Source of the DNA: Isochrysis galbana
Lineage: Eukaryota > Haptophyta > Isochrysidales > Isochrysidaceae
Assembly: GCA_018136815.1 (NCBI GenBank)
Contig: CM030933.1
Coordinates: forward strand, 1,054,001-1,118,000
Direction of reading: 5' to 3'
Length of the DNA stretch: 64,000 nt
Shown here: one piece after another, positions 16,596 through 27,789 of the stretch
Position numbering within the stretch: position 1 is the stretch's first letter
How the letters are laid out: each line of letters opens with the position of its first letter
The notes under the pieces: generated by a model
Database searches by the model: none
What the model was told of the DNA's origin: nothing
Seen by the model: only the letters and a program-made list of their open reading frames with translations
Made by a program: the position numbers and the translations under genes

Positions 16596-17009
16596 ATCAC
16601 AATCACCACCAGCCTACAAGTGGAACGCGTTCAATCGCTATCACCCCCACAACATGGAAAAGCGTTCAATCACCATCAACCTACTGCACGATGTGCCCTG
16701 GTGGCACGACAACCAGAGAATTGATTCCAAATCCGAAAGTAGTCATACCAAAACGTCTCCACTGAACAGCCCCACGTTCAAGCCCCAGCACGCGTCAGTA
16801 GATCGATCATTGTGCTGTCATTCGTCAGACGAATAATGTTCTCGCTGACCCACCTACAACCGCCCACCTACAACCGCCCACCTACAAACGTACAACCGCC
16901 CACCTACAAACGTACAACCGCCCACCTACAATCCTACAACCGCCCAATTACAACCGCTCACCTGCAACCGCTCCCCCCACACAACTGCCACCCAGCCACC
17001 ACAACCACC

Positions 17010-17155
17010 CTCGCCTCTCCCCGCCTCTCCCCGCCTCTCCTCTCCTCTCCCCGCCTCTCCCCGCCTCTCCCCTCCTCTCCCCTCCTCTCCGCGCCTCTCC
17101 CCTCCTCTCCCCTCCTCTCCCCTCCTCTCCCCGCCTCTCCCCGCCTCTCCCCACT
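17010..17155. repeat. CCTCTCC-type minisatellite
   Basis: The heptamer-to-decamer unit CCCCGCCTCTCC/CCCCTCCTCTCC repeats across the interval with little interruption. Confidence 0.85.
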
Positions 17156-17245
17156 CAGTCGTCTTGTTGCGTCTTCTCCCCCTTTCCTCCACCAGCCCCG
17201 TCTACCCTTTCGTCGCATCGCCCCTCTGTCCTGTTTCCTCGGCCT

Positions 17246-18082
<837 letters not shown>

Positions 18083-18098
18083 GACCCATCGAGGTGAT

Positions 18099-18849
18099 AT
18101 ATAAACCTTTTAATTGTCTCACCGCACACGCGGCCGTGGACCCTCTACTTTCTACTCACGTAGGAAACTTTCTACACCCCCACTTCCCCGGCCCTTCTCC
18201 CCCCGCCATAAGGCGACTCCCCCCGTGCACTACTAGGGGGATAGGGGTGAAGGGCTTATATATGGTCCGGTGGCCCGCGCCCCCCCCCGGTGATCATTCC
18301 CCCCCTTCCTCCTGTGTCTCCGAGTGGGCGGCGGTCTCAGCCCCGACTTATCCTGTAAACAGGTGCGGGACTTACCTATTTTTCGGTGAGCGGAGCTCTC
18401 GCTCCGCCCACCCCCTTCTCCGCGCTCTCTCTCCCCTCTCCTGCGGCACGCGCGATGGCGCGCCTGCGGCAGGCCTGCAGCTGCCTGCTGGCGACCCCTG
18501 GAGGCTCATGGAGGCCAGCTCTGGGGGCAGAGGAGGCTGGGACTGGGCCCTGGTCTCCCCTGCCTCTCCCTCGCTGGCGCTCCTGAGCCTCTGGGGCCCC
18601 CAATCTGCACCTGTCTGCCTGTCGACCAGGGGGGGAGGGGGGGTTGGAGCAATGGGCTGGCCCCGAGGGGCCAGGATGGGCGAATGGGGCGAGCCTGTGG
18701 GGAAGGGAGTGGGTCAGTAGGGCAGTGGCCTCCTGGCAAGCCATCAGGCGTGCCAGGAGGATGGGTGGTTCCTCCCCCATGGCAGGGGAGGAGTGGAGAG
18801 AGGGGGGGGCTCGTGCCCCCCCATGGGGCAACCAAGTATAAACTTAGTT
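18099..18849 (+). mobile_element. Full-length 751-bp retroposon with 16-bp target duplication
   Basis: The perfect direct repeat GACCCATCGAGGTGAT occurs at 18083-18098 and 18850-18865, so the element between them is complete. It begins ATATAAACCTTTTAATTGTC, runs through TCTCACCGCACACGCGGCCG and a GC-rich body, and ends AACCAAGTATAAACTTAGTT. Other copies end GAACTAAGTATAAACTTAGT, giving a stem AACTAAG/CTTAGTT around TATAAA. There is no poly(A) tail. A long target duplication is typical of target-primed reverse transcription (LINE/SINE type). A hairpin AGCGGAGCTCTCGCTCCGC lies at about 18385-18405. No reverse transcriptase is encoded. Confidence 0.7.
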
Positions 18850-18865
18850 GACCCATCGAGGTGAT

Positions 18866-19693
18866 CGACAACACGCGTGGCACCCCCCCGACGTGCCGCG
18901 CCACAATCCAAGCAGCTCCACCTAGGCATGCTGGGGTCCTCTTCTAAGGTGATGGTGACGCACGCCCAACAGGGATCGGTGCGCTTCGCCACCAGCAAGT
19001 GGCGCTTGCGGCCCACTAGTGGCTGGCTCAGCCCCGTGGCTCGCGTGGGGAGCACATTGAAGATGATTGTGCTCCCCTCCCCATCGCAAGCGCGCGGCTC
19101 CTCCTCCTCCTCCTCCTCCTCCACTCCACCGCGGTGGCTTCTCCCATGCAAAAGCGCTGCCCATTGCAGCGGCGCTGCCGTAGGGGTAGGGGGTGGAGGG
19201 TTTGCATCGGCGTCGACGGCGGGGACGACGGCGGTGTTGTGCGGCCAGCGAGCGCGGAGCGAGAGGCGCGGTCGGGGTTGGGGTTGGGGTGCAAGGACAT
19301 GGAGGTGGCAGGGAGAGAGAGAGGGCAGAGCTCAGAGGAGGGGGGGGGGCAGACAAAGGGGCCCTGGCGGCAGGGCGACAGACGACGGGGCGATAGCCGA
19401 AGGACCCCTTTTATTTTTGAGTTATGGTGTCCCCCCCGGTACTGTTTTTCGGACTGTTTTTCACTGTTTTTGTACAAAGGCCAACAACAGACTGTTTTTG
19501 ATTTTGGAGCCCCCTCCACTGTTTTTCCCATCTAGGCCATGATTGCCTGGGGGGGAACAGGGGCACGCCCACGAAGCGGGCACGCGCACGAAGCGGCAGC
19601 CTCTAGCCCCTATTTTATTTTTGCTCACAAGTTGTGAAGGACGTACTTTTTTTTACTGGGAGCTCTCCTTCGGACCCGCGTCCTGCTTGGTGA
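18866..19693. other. Intergenic region, CTCC and CTGTTTTT repeats
   Basis: No gene is supported. A CTC-trinucleotide run lies at 19097-19125. At 19438-19530 the word CTGTTTTT occurs at least five times in spaced array, ending CCCATCTAGG, which resembles the complement of the hAT MITE's end. Confidence 0.4.
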
Positions 19694-20482
19694 ATGGCAG
19701 TGGGCATTCTATGTGCGAGCCTTGCGCTCGCAGTCCGTACCCCAACGCGATTGGCCCAGGCATCCCGGCTGGTAAGTGCTGTTTTCCCGGGAGAAGATTC
19801 CTACTGGGACCGTCTCGCCATCGGCCGTGCGGCACAGCTGGGCACAAGTAACGCCAATCCAATTGTCTATGTTCCTGGTTCGATTGGCTGCAGCGTGGAC
19901 ACAAGCTTGACGTATGGAGAGTTCGATCTCGAATTCTTTGCCACGCTCACGAATGAAGCTCTGACACGGGGTGGGAGGAAGGCTGCTGGTCAGACTTTTG
20001 TCGATGTTGGGTCCGGCTGTGGGAGACTTGTGTTTGCAGCGGCAGCGCTCTGGCCAACGCTCGACCGCTGTATAGGCATCGAGGTTGTGGAATTGCTTCA
20101 CACACTTGCGCTGGAAGCCACACCAAGAGCCAAGTCCGAACTCGAACTTGTGAATTGCGATGTGCAGCAACAACCGGAAGTTCATCTAGTTTGTGAGGAC
20201 GCCCTCCAGGGACTGGCTAGACTGGCAGGTGGTGTGCCTGTTTGCGCGTTTGCCTATTCATCCACGTGGCCATGCGTAGGTATGACTCTGACAGATTTCT
20301 CGCTTGCGTGTTCCTCACTTCCCCCTGGCTCCCGCGTGGTTACAATCGACAGGGTCCTCGCCATTGACGACCCTTGTCTGCATGGCAGCCAGCTTCTCGC
20401 AACACTAGAAGGGCCGAATACAGAGACGGGTGGGACAAGCCTCGGATACATATGGGAAATTGGAAATAGGCCAGATGCCTGA
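19694..20482 (+). CDS. SAM-dependent methyltransferase, possibly organelle-targeted
   Basis: The 262-residue frame starts MAVGILCASLALAVRTPTRL, a leader like that of secreted or plastid precursors. The class I methyltransferase core begins with LTYGEFDLEFFATLTNEAL, then motif I TFVDVGSGCGRLVFAAAALW (about residues 100-119), where GSGCG binds SAM. IGIEVVELLHTLALE follows, with the acidic residue of motif II, and then VCEDALQGLARLAGG. The Y-G-E-F-x-x-x-F approach to motif I is seen in DOT1-like histone methyltransferases and related algal small-molecule methyltransferases. With a leader and no DOT1 nucleosome region I favour a non-histone substrate. Confidence 0.7.
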   Translation: MAVGILCASLALAVRTPTRLAQASRLVSAVFPGEDSYWDRLAIGRAAQLGTSNANPIVYVPGSIGCSVDTSLTYGEFDLEFFATLTNEALTRGGRKAAGQTFVDVGSGCGRLVFAAAALWPTLDRCIGIEVVELLHTLALEATPRAKSELELVNCDVQQQPEVHLVCEDALQGLARLAGGVPVCAFAYSSTWPCVGMTLTDFSLACSSLPPGSRVVTIDRVLAIDDPCLHGSQLLATLEGPNTETGGTSLGYIWEIGNRPDA

Positions 20483-21129
20483 AAAATAGTCGGGTCTCGG
20501 CTTGTTTCATACGCATGCAGTCTATTGTAGTCCAGTATTTGCGATGGCGGCGTTAGATTGTGCACAGGCCTTGTTGCGGGTGGGGGGATGGATCGCACTC
20601 CTCCACATCACAGGCCTCAGCCACTACTGCACGTGGATGTTGAGGATCTGTAGCCAACCGCACTTCATAATCTAAACTCCATAATATTCCAACCGCACTA
20701 GTAGTACTCTACTAATAATCTAAATGATAAAATAAAATATAATTAAGGTGGCTCCCTAGCTTTTCTGGAGGGGGGGGGGGCGTTTCAGGAATCGGCGGAG
20801 AAGCCTCGCGGGGCGAGGCCGCGAGGCGCTGCGCCTGGCGTCGCTCTTTGCCACGCAGAGGATGGGGGAGGGGCAGAGGAGCATGGGTGGGCCCAGGAAG
20901 GCGAAGACCAGGGGCTTCGAGAAGGGGAACACGGAGCCAAGGTGCGGCCCCCCCAACGTCCCGCATGCCCTGCTGCCCCAGCAGCAGCAACAACAACGAA
21001 CGAGTCTGCGGCGAGCAGCGGAGAGGAGGATCAGCAGCAGAGGGAGGTCGGGGTGCGCAGGGCGGTGAAGGAGTCGCCGTTCGGGTCGCCGGGGGTTGTG
21101 GCGGGCTGCGGAAGCCTTCGGCTCCGCCA
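20483..21129. other. Intergenic region
   Basis: Positions 20640-20755 are AT-rich, with CTAGTAGTACTCTACTAATA resembling the promoter words at 12965-13120. Positions 20760-21120 are GC-rich low complexity. No gene is supported. Confidence 0.4.
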
Positions 21130-22600
21130 CTACAGAGCGAACTCTTTCGACGCAGCGGCCGACGTGGAGACGTCGGCTGGCTGGGGCTTGGCTCCAGGGC
21201 CATTTTTAAGGTATTCTCGCGTTATGTCTGATACGGTGATCTGGTCTAGTTGTTTTTTACCGTCTAGTGTGTATTCCTCCGCTAGCGGGTATTCTAAGTG
21301 CTTTGGGCCTTTTAGCCCGTTTTCCCATTTGGCCGGTGCGTGGTATATATATAGTGTCTCCTCTCCCGGTTTCGCTACCTCGGTGGTGTCTGTGGTTTCT
21401 CCTAGATAGTTGGTGTTCGTGTATGTGCCTCGCGGCCCCGGGCTAGCGCTTAGGTACACGGAGATGATCCGGTATAGTTTTTCGTCTATCTCGACGTCTA
21501 TCTTTATGCATCTCCCTTTTATGATTTCAGCTACTGAGTCTACTCTAGGGATTATCCTGGCGCACGCGTCGCGGATCGCAATCGCGACTCCGCTTGCCGG
21601 GTCCAATAGCTCTCCCGGCGAGGCAAACCAATGCCAGCCTAGGAGGTTCGCCGTTCTATAAGAACGGTGATGCGAGCCGTCTTCGTAAGCGTGCAGCTCT
21701 TGGAGGAGGAGTATGTCTACGCCCGCCTTACGCGCTTGAGACAGCACCGCGGCTAATCTGCCGCCTTTGGTGCCGTTGATGTTATAGGTCGCGACCCGGA
21801 CCGGCCCTTCACCTGGGTATCCGAGGGTGGAATCGAACGTGAGTCTATGGTGAGGAGGGCGGGCCGCATCGCGGTCCGTCGCGATCAGCTTTGCAAGTAG
21901 GGCCGCTGCGCACTCTGGGTGGAGGAAGAGGCATGTCGGACCGTTTAGACAGACTCCCGCGATCTTCTTATGGGGGTGGAGATGGCAGCGGATCGTACAC
22001 TTGTTGTCGATCCATGCGCCAGGAATTTCGTGCGAAAGGTTGCAGCGCACCCCGCGCTTGTTGCTTGTTGCGCAGGCAAAGGCCTTGCGAGAAGCGGGCG
22101 CACGGTTTGGGAGGGGCTTTGCCAAGTGCCTCGTGTGCCGATTTCGGGCGGGGAGTAATCTTGCGCGACTCGTTGCGCTCCCTGCGTTTAGCTGCTTCAG
22201 CGTCGCATTCGCAAATGCGGTGTATCGGCGAGAGGCCAAGGGCTACCTCCGGGCGCCAACCCTTGCACCCTTTGGTGCTTCCTTGGATCATGAGCTTGTG
22301 GGGGGATTGGATGTTCGGGGGCATGGCGATCGGTTTGCATGCTCGGACGGCGTAGTTCACTGGCGCAGGTGCCTGCTTTTTTCCCGGATAACATGGGTGG
22401 TGTGCCCCACCACTTGATCAATTTTGGCTCTCAACTTGCAATCCCACGGGAGCACGATCAACAGCCACCTTGGCGGGCTACTGGCCGCCCAGCGCGCCCC
22501 GTTCACCGTGTCTTCACCTGCACCTGCAGTTCCTGCACTCTCACCTTCACCTGCACCTGCACCTTCACTGAAGAAAAAACTTCGGACCAGCACCTTCCCA
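21130..22600 (-). pseudogene. Non-LTR retrotransposon remnant: zinc-finger region plus AP-type endonuclease
   Basis: The frame 22239-21130 contains CCHC/CCCH-like segments (GVRCNLSHE, DNKCTIRCHLHPHKK, NGPTCLFLHPEC) and then an exonuclease-endonuclease-phosphatase domain. That domain shows VRVATYNINGTKGGRLAAVL, VDILLLQELHAYEDG and LDPASGVAIAIRDACARI, giving the catalytic Asn and Glu of APE-like LINE endonucleases. It stops before the usual SDH end and no reverse transcriptase follows. Upstream, the zinc-finger lead-in (AHEALGKAPPKPCARFSQGL) is in another frame, and further ORF1-like sequence is in a third. The element is therefore 5'-frameshifted and 3'-truncated. Confidence 0.7.
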
Positions 22601-23606
22601 GTTGAAAAAAATTTTTATTAGGTGCGCTGAGGGGTGTCGTGATAGTACCGGGCTAGTGGGAGTGCTTCCGCCATAACCTGCATGGCAGATTTAGAAGTGC
22701 CATATGGCGGAAAGAGAGGTAAGATGAATTTTTTAAAGTTCTCGTCCATTTTTTTATGATCCATGGCAATCGCTTGCGTACTACATCATCAGCCGTCATT
22801 CCATTTGTAGACATGGTTGAGCACTGGGAGGTGGGTTGCTCTCTTAGTACTCAGTAGTACCCCCGGTACCCCTCGGCTGGACGGACATCCGAGATGCGAA
22901 GATGTGCTAGCTCGAGGCCGAGATGGGCGCATCTGCGGCTGGGACCCGATCTCGCACCGTTGCTCGAGATGGGCTGACGGGAGAGAAGGTTCGGATTCTT
23001 TCGGGTGCAGCAGCTGCCTTTCATGTAGATTCGGTCGCAGACTGAAGATCTCAAGATCTCCGGATGGTTGGCGGCGTCCTCTCCTCGACGGCGCTGCTTT
23101 GGGCGCGCGGGTGGCGGGGGGAGGAGAGAGAGAGAGGGCCTCCCCCCCCCCGCGCAGCGGTAGAAGAAGCGCCATCCACCGGCGTGGTGTCGCCGCCGTC
23201 GGCGAGGCGACGGCGGCGGGGCGGGGAAGGGGGGGGGGGTGGGTACTGGGGGTACTGGGCGGGGGGGGGGGGGGGGGGGGGGAAGCCGGGAGGCCGGCGG
23301 CGCTCTGCTGACCGGCCGAGGCAGGCGAGCGGTTGATGAGTCTGTGCGGGAGGGGAGAAGAAGAGAGGGAGGGAGAGGGAGGATGCGGGACTGGGGGGGT
23401 GCACTCGAGGGGAGAAGAGAGAGAGGGGAAGGGGGGAAGGGGGGGGGAATGAGGGAGGGGGGGGGAAGGGGAGCGGAGGGGCTTCTTCTCTCCCTTTCCA
23501 TGTAGTGGAGGGAATTGGTGGGGGACCCGCGCTGCGGCAGGCAGGGTGCGCGCGGGGCCCAGGGGGGCGTACAAGGGGGGGGGGCGGTCAGCCTTCAGCG
23601 TCGAGG
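22601..23606. other. Upstream region of the cyclin gene, G-rich
   Basis: Positions 22600-22800 are AT-rich; 23090-23600 are GA/G-rich with an uninterrupted G run near 23262-23282. No gene is supported; the G-rich tract may be the cyclin 5' region. Confidence 0.4.
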
Positions 23607-24942
23607 ATGGCCAAGCTGGGCGACGGCGAGGCGGCGAGGAGGGCGAGGATTGAGCAGGCCAAGCTCGTGCTCAAGGACATCAAGGCCTCCCACGCTCAAC
23701 CCTATCCACACCTGCGCAAGCTCCAGCACAACCTGCCTCCAGAGCAGCGTGAGAAAGTGGTCGAGTTCATTGCTGAGGCGAGTCAGAGCCACGCCCGAAC
23801 CCTGGCGCACGTGCACTCATGCCGCTCGAGTCGGCTTGACCGCGCCTCTATTAATACCAGCTCCCCCTACCCACAATCGTTGGTGCACCCCACACACAAA
23901 CCTCCCCGGAAGGCGCCCGGTGGTGTCGATGGTGGGGGGACTGGGAGGGAAAACCAGGAGGGGGTTCCACGTGTGATGGAGCATTGTATACAGTCCAATG
24001 CTCCAGATCACGTCAGTAGACAGCGCGAGCTGCCGTCGTTTCCTGTCGGTTGCGTGTTCTTGCGCCAGCTCACCTCCATTGACAGGAGAAGTGGTGTTCT
24101 CACTCTCTCCATGTGCCCTTGCAGGTTTGTGAGGGCTTTGGCCACTCCGCGCAGACTGCCGGTCTCTCGGTAACTTACTTTGATCGCTACTGCTCAAAGA
24201 TGCCCTACAATTCCCCCTCTTTCCTTGGGTTTGAGCTTGCAGCAACCGCATGCATTTTCATTGCAGCCAAATTTTTGGAGACCCGTGTCCCGGCCCTGGA
24301 TGAGCTCTGTGGCCTCAGCTCAACGGCTAGGACGCGTCGCACATTGAAGACCGCAGAGCTGCGCGTTCTCAAGGAACTCGGATGGGACCTTCACGCGATC
24401 ACCCCCCACGTTGTCTTGGAGCAGCTCCTCGTTATCGTGGATGCCTCGAGTGCTTGCCAAAAGCGTGCAGAGTTCCTGGTTGACATGTCGTTCTACGAGC
24501 ACAAGATACTCGAGTACAGCCCCGTTGCTGTTGCTGCTGCTGCGCTGCTGCTCTCTTGGAATCATGTGGGGGACACGCTATCTGAGTCCAAGCACACCGA
24601 AATCATTGCTAAGCTTTGTGATGTTGACTTGGTACGGTGTCCTGCTACTTAGCACCCCCGCGTGCTGGGAATGATAGCCTCATGACGCTTCTTGCATGCA
24701 CGCTTCCAATGCTCCCCCCTCTCCGTCTCCCCACACAGTCGGTATTATTTCGATGCAAGCACATTCTGGCTGAACATTTCAACATAGTTTTCACCCAATC
24801 CCTCGCTGCCGCCAATGCTCTAAAGCCGACATGCGAGTCGCCTGTGTCTATCTTCGATGATCTCGCCATGGCTGGCAGGCCCGATGGTGCGCGTTTCGCA
24901 TTCGCGCCAGTGGCCGCACCGGCGATGGGAGAGACCAACTGA
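23607..24942 (+). CDS. Cyclin (three exons: 23607-23777, 24125-24631, 24739-24942)
   Basis: The joined product is 293 residues. Exon 1 starts MAKLGDGEAARRARIEQAKL and ends VVEFIAE. Exon 2 resumes VCEGFGHSAQTAGLSVTYFD, then RYCSKMP. This restores the cyclin-box helices, with ELAATACIFIAAKFLETRVP and LRVLKELGWDLHAITPHVVL following. Exon 3 begins SVLFRCKHILAEHFNIVF and ends PAMGETN. Cyclins bind and activate cyclin-dependent kinases; the subclass is not clear, though the box is of the A/B/D type. All junctions are phase 0. Intron 2 is GTACGG...CACACAG, while intron 1 appears to be GCGAGT...TTGCAG, a GC-AG intron. An in-frame upstream start at 23505 lies in low complexity and is not preferred. 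Confidence 0.8.
23778..24124 (+). other. GC-AG intron in the cyclin gene
   Basis: The exon ends GCTGAG and the intron starts GCGAGT, then ends CCCTTGCAG before GTTTGTGAG. GAG|GCGAGT matches the extended consensus of GC donors. The only nearby GT donor (GCGA|GTCAGA) would put a stop directly after the junction. Confidence 0.65.
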
Positions 24943-26569
24943 AGCGCAGCGTTCGTCTCGTCCAGATGGCGTCTTTAGAAGCACGTGGGATGCTCATGTG
25001 GTATATCCCCGTGTGAGGCGCCATGTACATATTCCCGTCTCATCAGCTGTTCGTCACATCCGGGAACAGTCACCATGGAGACCGTCACAAGCTTCGAGAC
25101 GTTGTCCTGCTTGGCTATCGTTTCGGGTTCGCGCCAGCCGATGCAGACGGCTCGCTTCTGTGGGCTGATAACGGCCTCGGCATTGGGGCGTGTCCAAGAT
25201 GCCCTGCCACCAGCCGTTCCTAACGTCTTATTGAAGGGAGGGCGAGGGCACGCTGGCCACGTGTAACCTGGCGTGTGATGTCCTTTCCCTTGCCATGTCA
25301 AGCTCTGTGCAATGCATGACATCAAGCAGTCACGAGCAGGACAAATGCGTTCAGAATTTCTCAATCAGTTTTCATGCCGGATGTTGCATGCCTTTCATCA
25401 TCGTGACACCGAAGAGCCCAACTTACGCACGAGCATGCTCCGCTCACATAGCTTTGCAGGACGAAACTGAGCTGGAGTGGAGCGCTCCGCTGCGATTCCA
25501 GTGCGTGCTATAGAGGTCAGTCTGACTGACCATATGTGCGATCTCTCAATGACAATGATAGTCTTGTTGCCTTGAGCCAGAGAGCATTGAGTGTGTGGTG
25601 CGGATAACATGAGCCTCACTTGTGGGGATTGGTGTTGTTGTTTATTTGCTGTTGTTCGCGATCGTCTCACGGCACCTCGGACGTCGGAAACCGAGGACGC
25701 CAATTATTTGCAGCCCGCAGCAATTGTTGTGCCAAGTGAGGCATGCGTGTATATATTGGGATAGGCGTGTGTATGTATTTCCAACTCAGTTCATCCATTG
25801 GGGGCACGTAAAGGGAACTCTTGAAGATGTGCTGGCTACTACTGCTGCAGCTGCTAGCTACCGACCACTAGTCTTATGATTGGTCGCCATGGAGGGGGGC
25901 CTCGCGCCCCCCCCCCCCCCCCCCTCTCTCTCTCGACCCCCCTCATGGGGGGCGAGAACCATCCACCCCCCTGCGCTGCCTCTTGGCAGGCAGGGGGGGC
26001 TCATCCAGACTGCCCCGACTCTCCCAGAGACGAGAGACCAGAGAGTCGGGCATAGACATAGACCGCACGCCCTAGCCCTGGCCCTGGCCCGCGTTGGCCA
26101 CAGCTTGTCGCTCTGACCAACCCCTCCTCCCCCGGGGCACCCCTGATCAGGAGCCCCCAGCCAGCTCCAGTCGACCGGCAGGGGCGCGAGAGCCAGCGAG
26201 GGAGAGGTAGGAGGGGCCAGGACCATGCCCCAGCCTCATCTGCCCCCTGACCCCTGAGCTGTGCTCCCAGCCCTCTGCAGGCCACCTGGGGACCTGAAGA
26301 GGGGGGTCGCAAGCGCGCGCCATGGGCCTGAGCCGCAGGGAAGAGAGGAGGAAGAGGGAAGAGGGAAGGGAGGGGGGAGCGGCAGCTCTCCCCTCAGGTA
26401 GGGGTGGGGAGGGGAAGAAAAAGAAAACCCCTCCCATCCTTCCTGGAAGCGAGTATTTTTTCGTGAGGGGGGGCGAGGAATTCCTCTGCCGCTTCTTGTC
26501 TGCGGAGCGGAGGGATGGCGTCCGCCTCGCTCGAGGTGGTCGATCACCACCACGCTCTTGTAGGCGTGT

Positions 26570-26832
26570 GGGCAACAGCTCAACTGCAGGGCAACTGCTC
26601 AACTGCAGGGCAACTGCTCAACTACACGGCAACTGCTCAACTACACGGCAACTGCTCAACTACAGGGCAACTGCTCAGCTGCAGGGCAACTGCTCAGCTG
26701 CAGGGCAACTGCTCAACTGCAGGGCAACTGCTCCGCTGCAGGGCAACTGCTCCGCTGCAGGGCAACTGCTCCACTGCAGGGCAACTGCTCCACTGCAGGG
26801 CAACTGCTCAACTGCAGGGCAACTGCTCAACC
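26570..26832. repeat. 19-bp minisatellite, about 14 copies
   Basis: The unit GCAACTGCTCAACTGCAGG repeats head to tail with substitutions (ACACGG, GCTCAGC, GCTCCGC, GCTCCAC variants). Because 19 is not a multiple of three and the unit lacks stops, several frames stay open through it; none is a gene. Confidence 0.92.
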
Positions 26833-27204
26833 CTTCCCTCGTCTCCTCCATATAGACGTGTGACGAAACTTGTTGTCTGCTTTTACGCGGTCGGTGCTCT
26901 TTGGTGTAACTCATCAGTGCTCTTTGGTGTGAGACGTGGATCGTGAATTCCAACGAGATATCGACCCTGCCCCCCAAGTCGAGTGAATGGAGTCAGACCA
27001 CGTGTGGGTTTCAACAAGTGAAGTGTCCAGTTGAGTCAAGTAACCTCCTGCAGGTGACAACGAAAGGTGTTAGCAGGGATGGGGATAATTGAACGCTTTT
27101 GGTCTCACCGCCGGCGCACCTCGGGGTTGCATGGGAGGGGAGGAAGGAAAGGATCCCGGCTGGAGCTGCATGCGAGGGAACCAGGAGAAAGGGGCGGGAG
27201 GAGA

Positions 27205-27280
27205 GACACGCTCTAAGAATAGAGTGTCGGAGACGCTCCCCCTGGCATGCGAGGAGGCACGCTCTAAGAATAGAGCGTGC
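27205..27280. repeat. Twin hairpins with CTCTAAGAATAGAG core
   Basis: Positions 27257-27280 form a perfect hairpin with arms GCACGCTCTA/TAGAGCGTGC and loop AGAA. Positions 27205-27228 form a second with the same loop and shorter arms (GACAC, TCTA / TAGA, GTGTC, two-base bulge). They lie 52 bp apart in the same orientation. Confidence 0.75.
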
Positions 27281-27789
27281 CGCATGGGATGCTTCCCCTA
27301 CCCGCAACATTTCCTTAATGCAAGACGTGAGTAACAGGTGGCAATACATGCAAGATACGTCGTACCCGTCCGTAACGTTGATGGATCAGACCATGAACAT
27401 CAAGCTCGTTGGCCATGGGCAAGAAAATGCGAAGAATACGAGTGGCCCTTGGCGAGAGGCAGCGGCAAGCAGGAGCGGGGCGAGCTAGAGGCACAAGGGC
27501 GAGCAGAGGTAGGGATGGCGAGCAGCCAAATACTAGTGAAACTTTGGCCCAAGTCAGTAGATGGCGCGTCAGGCACGAGTGAGCAGAATCGCGCTCGCGC
27601 GTAGGCGAGCCCTTGCGCTTTCGTTCTGCGCTTTCGGCGCGAACGAAAGCGAAAATCCCACAAAGCGTCGATAAACCTCTCCCCCCCTACCGCATACGCG
27701 CGAGTGGAGAGGAAACAACATGATAGGATATTTGGTGTGAATGAAGATGGAGTTCCACGAAAACCTGGGCGGTGCCCACCGCAATCTCC

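Larger units (their letters stand above)
24943..27789. other. Long intergenic region
   Basis: No gene is supported across 2.8 kb. Positions 24943-25860 show nothing distinctive. Positions 25880-26320 are GC-rich sequence related, inverted, to the retroposon's 3' body. The minisatellite and hairpins are listed separately. A hairpin with arms CTTTCGTTC/GAACGAAAG lies at about 27618-27650. Confidence 0.5.

Noticed and set aside
18386-18720. Plus and minus frames in the retroposon body
   Set aside because: They are not conserved between the 18-kb and 45-kb copies, where indels shift the frame.
26322-26946. Two plus-strand frames and one minus-strand frame over the minisatellite
   Set aside because: The 19-bp unit has no stops, so all frames stay open; the flanks have no domain.
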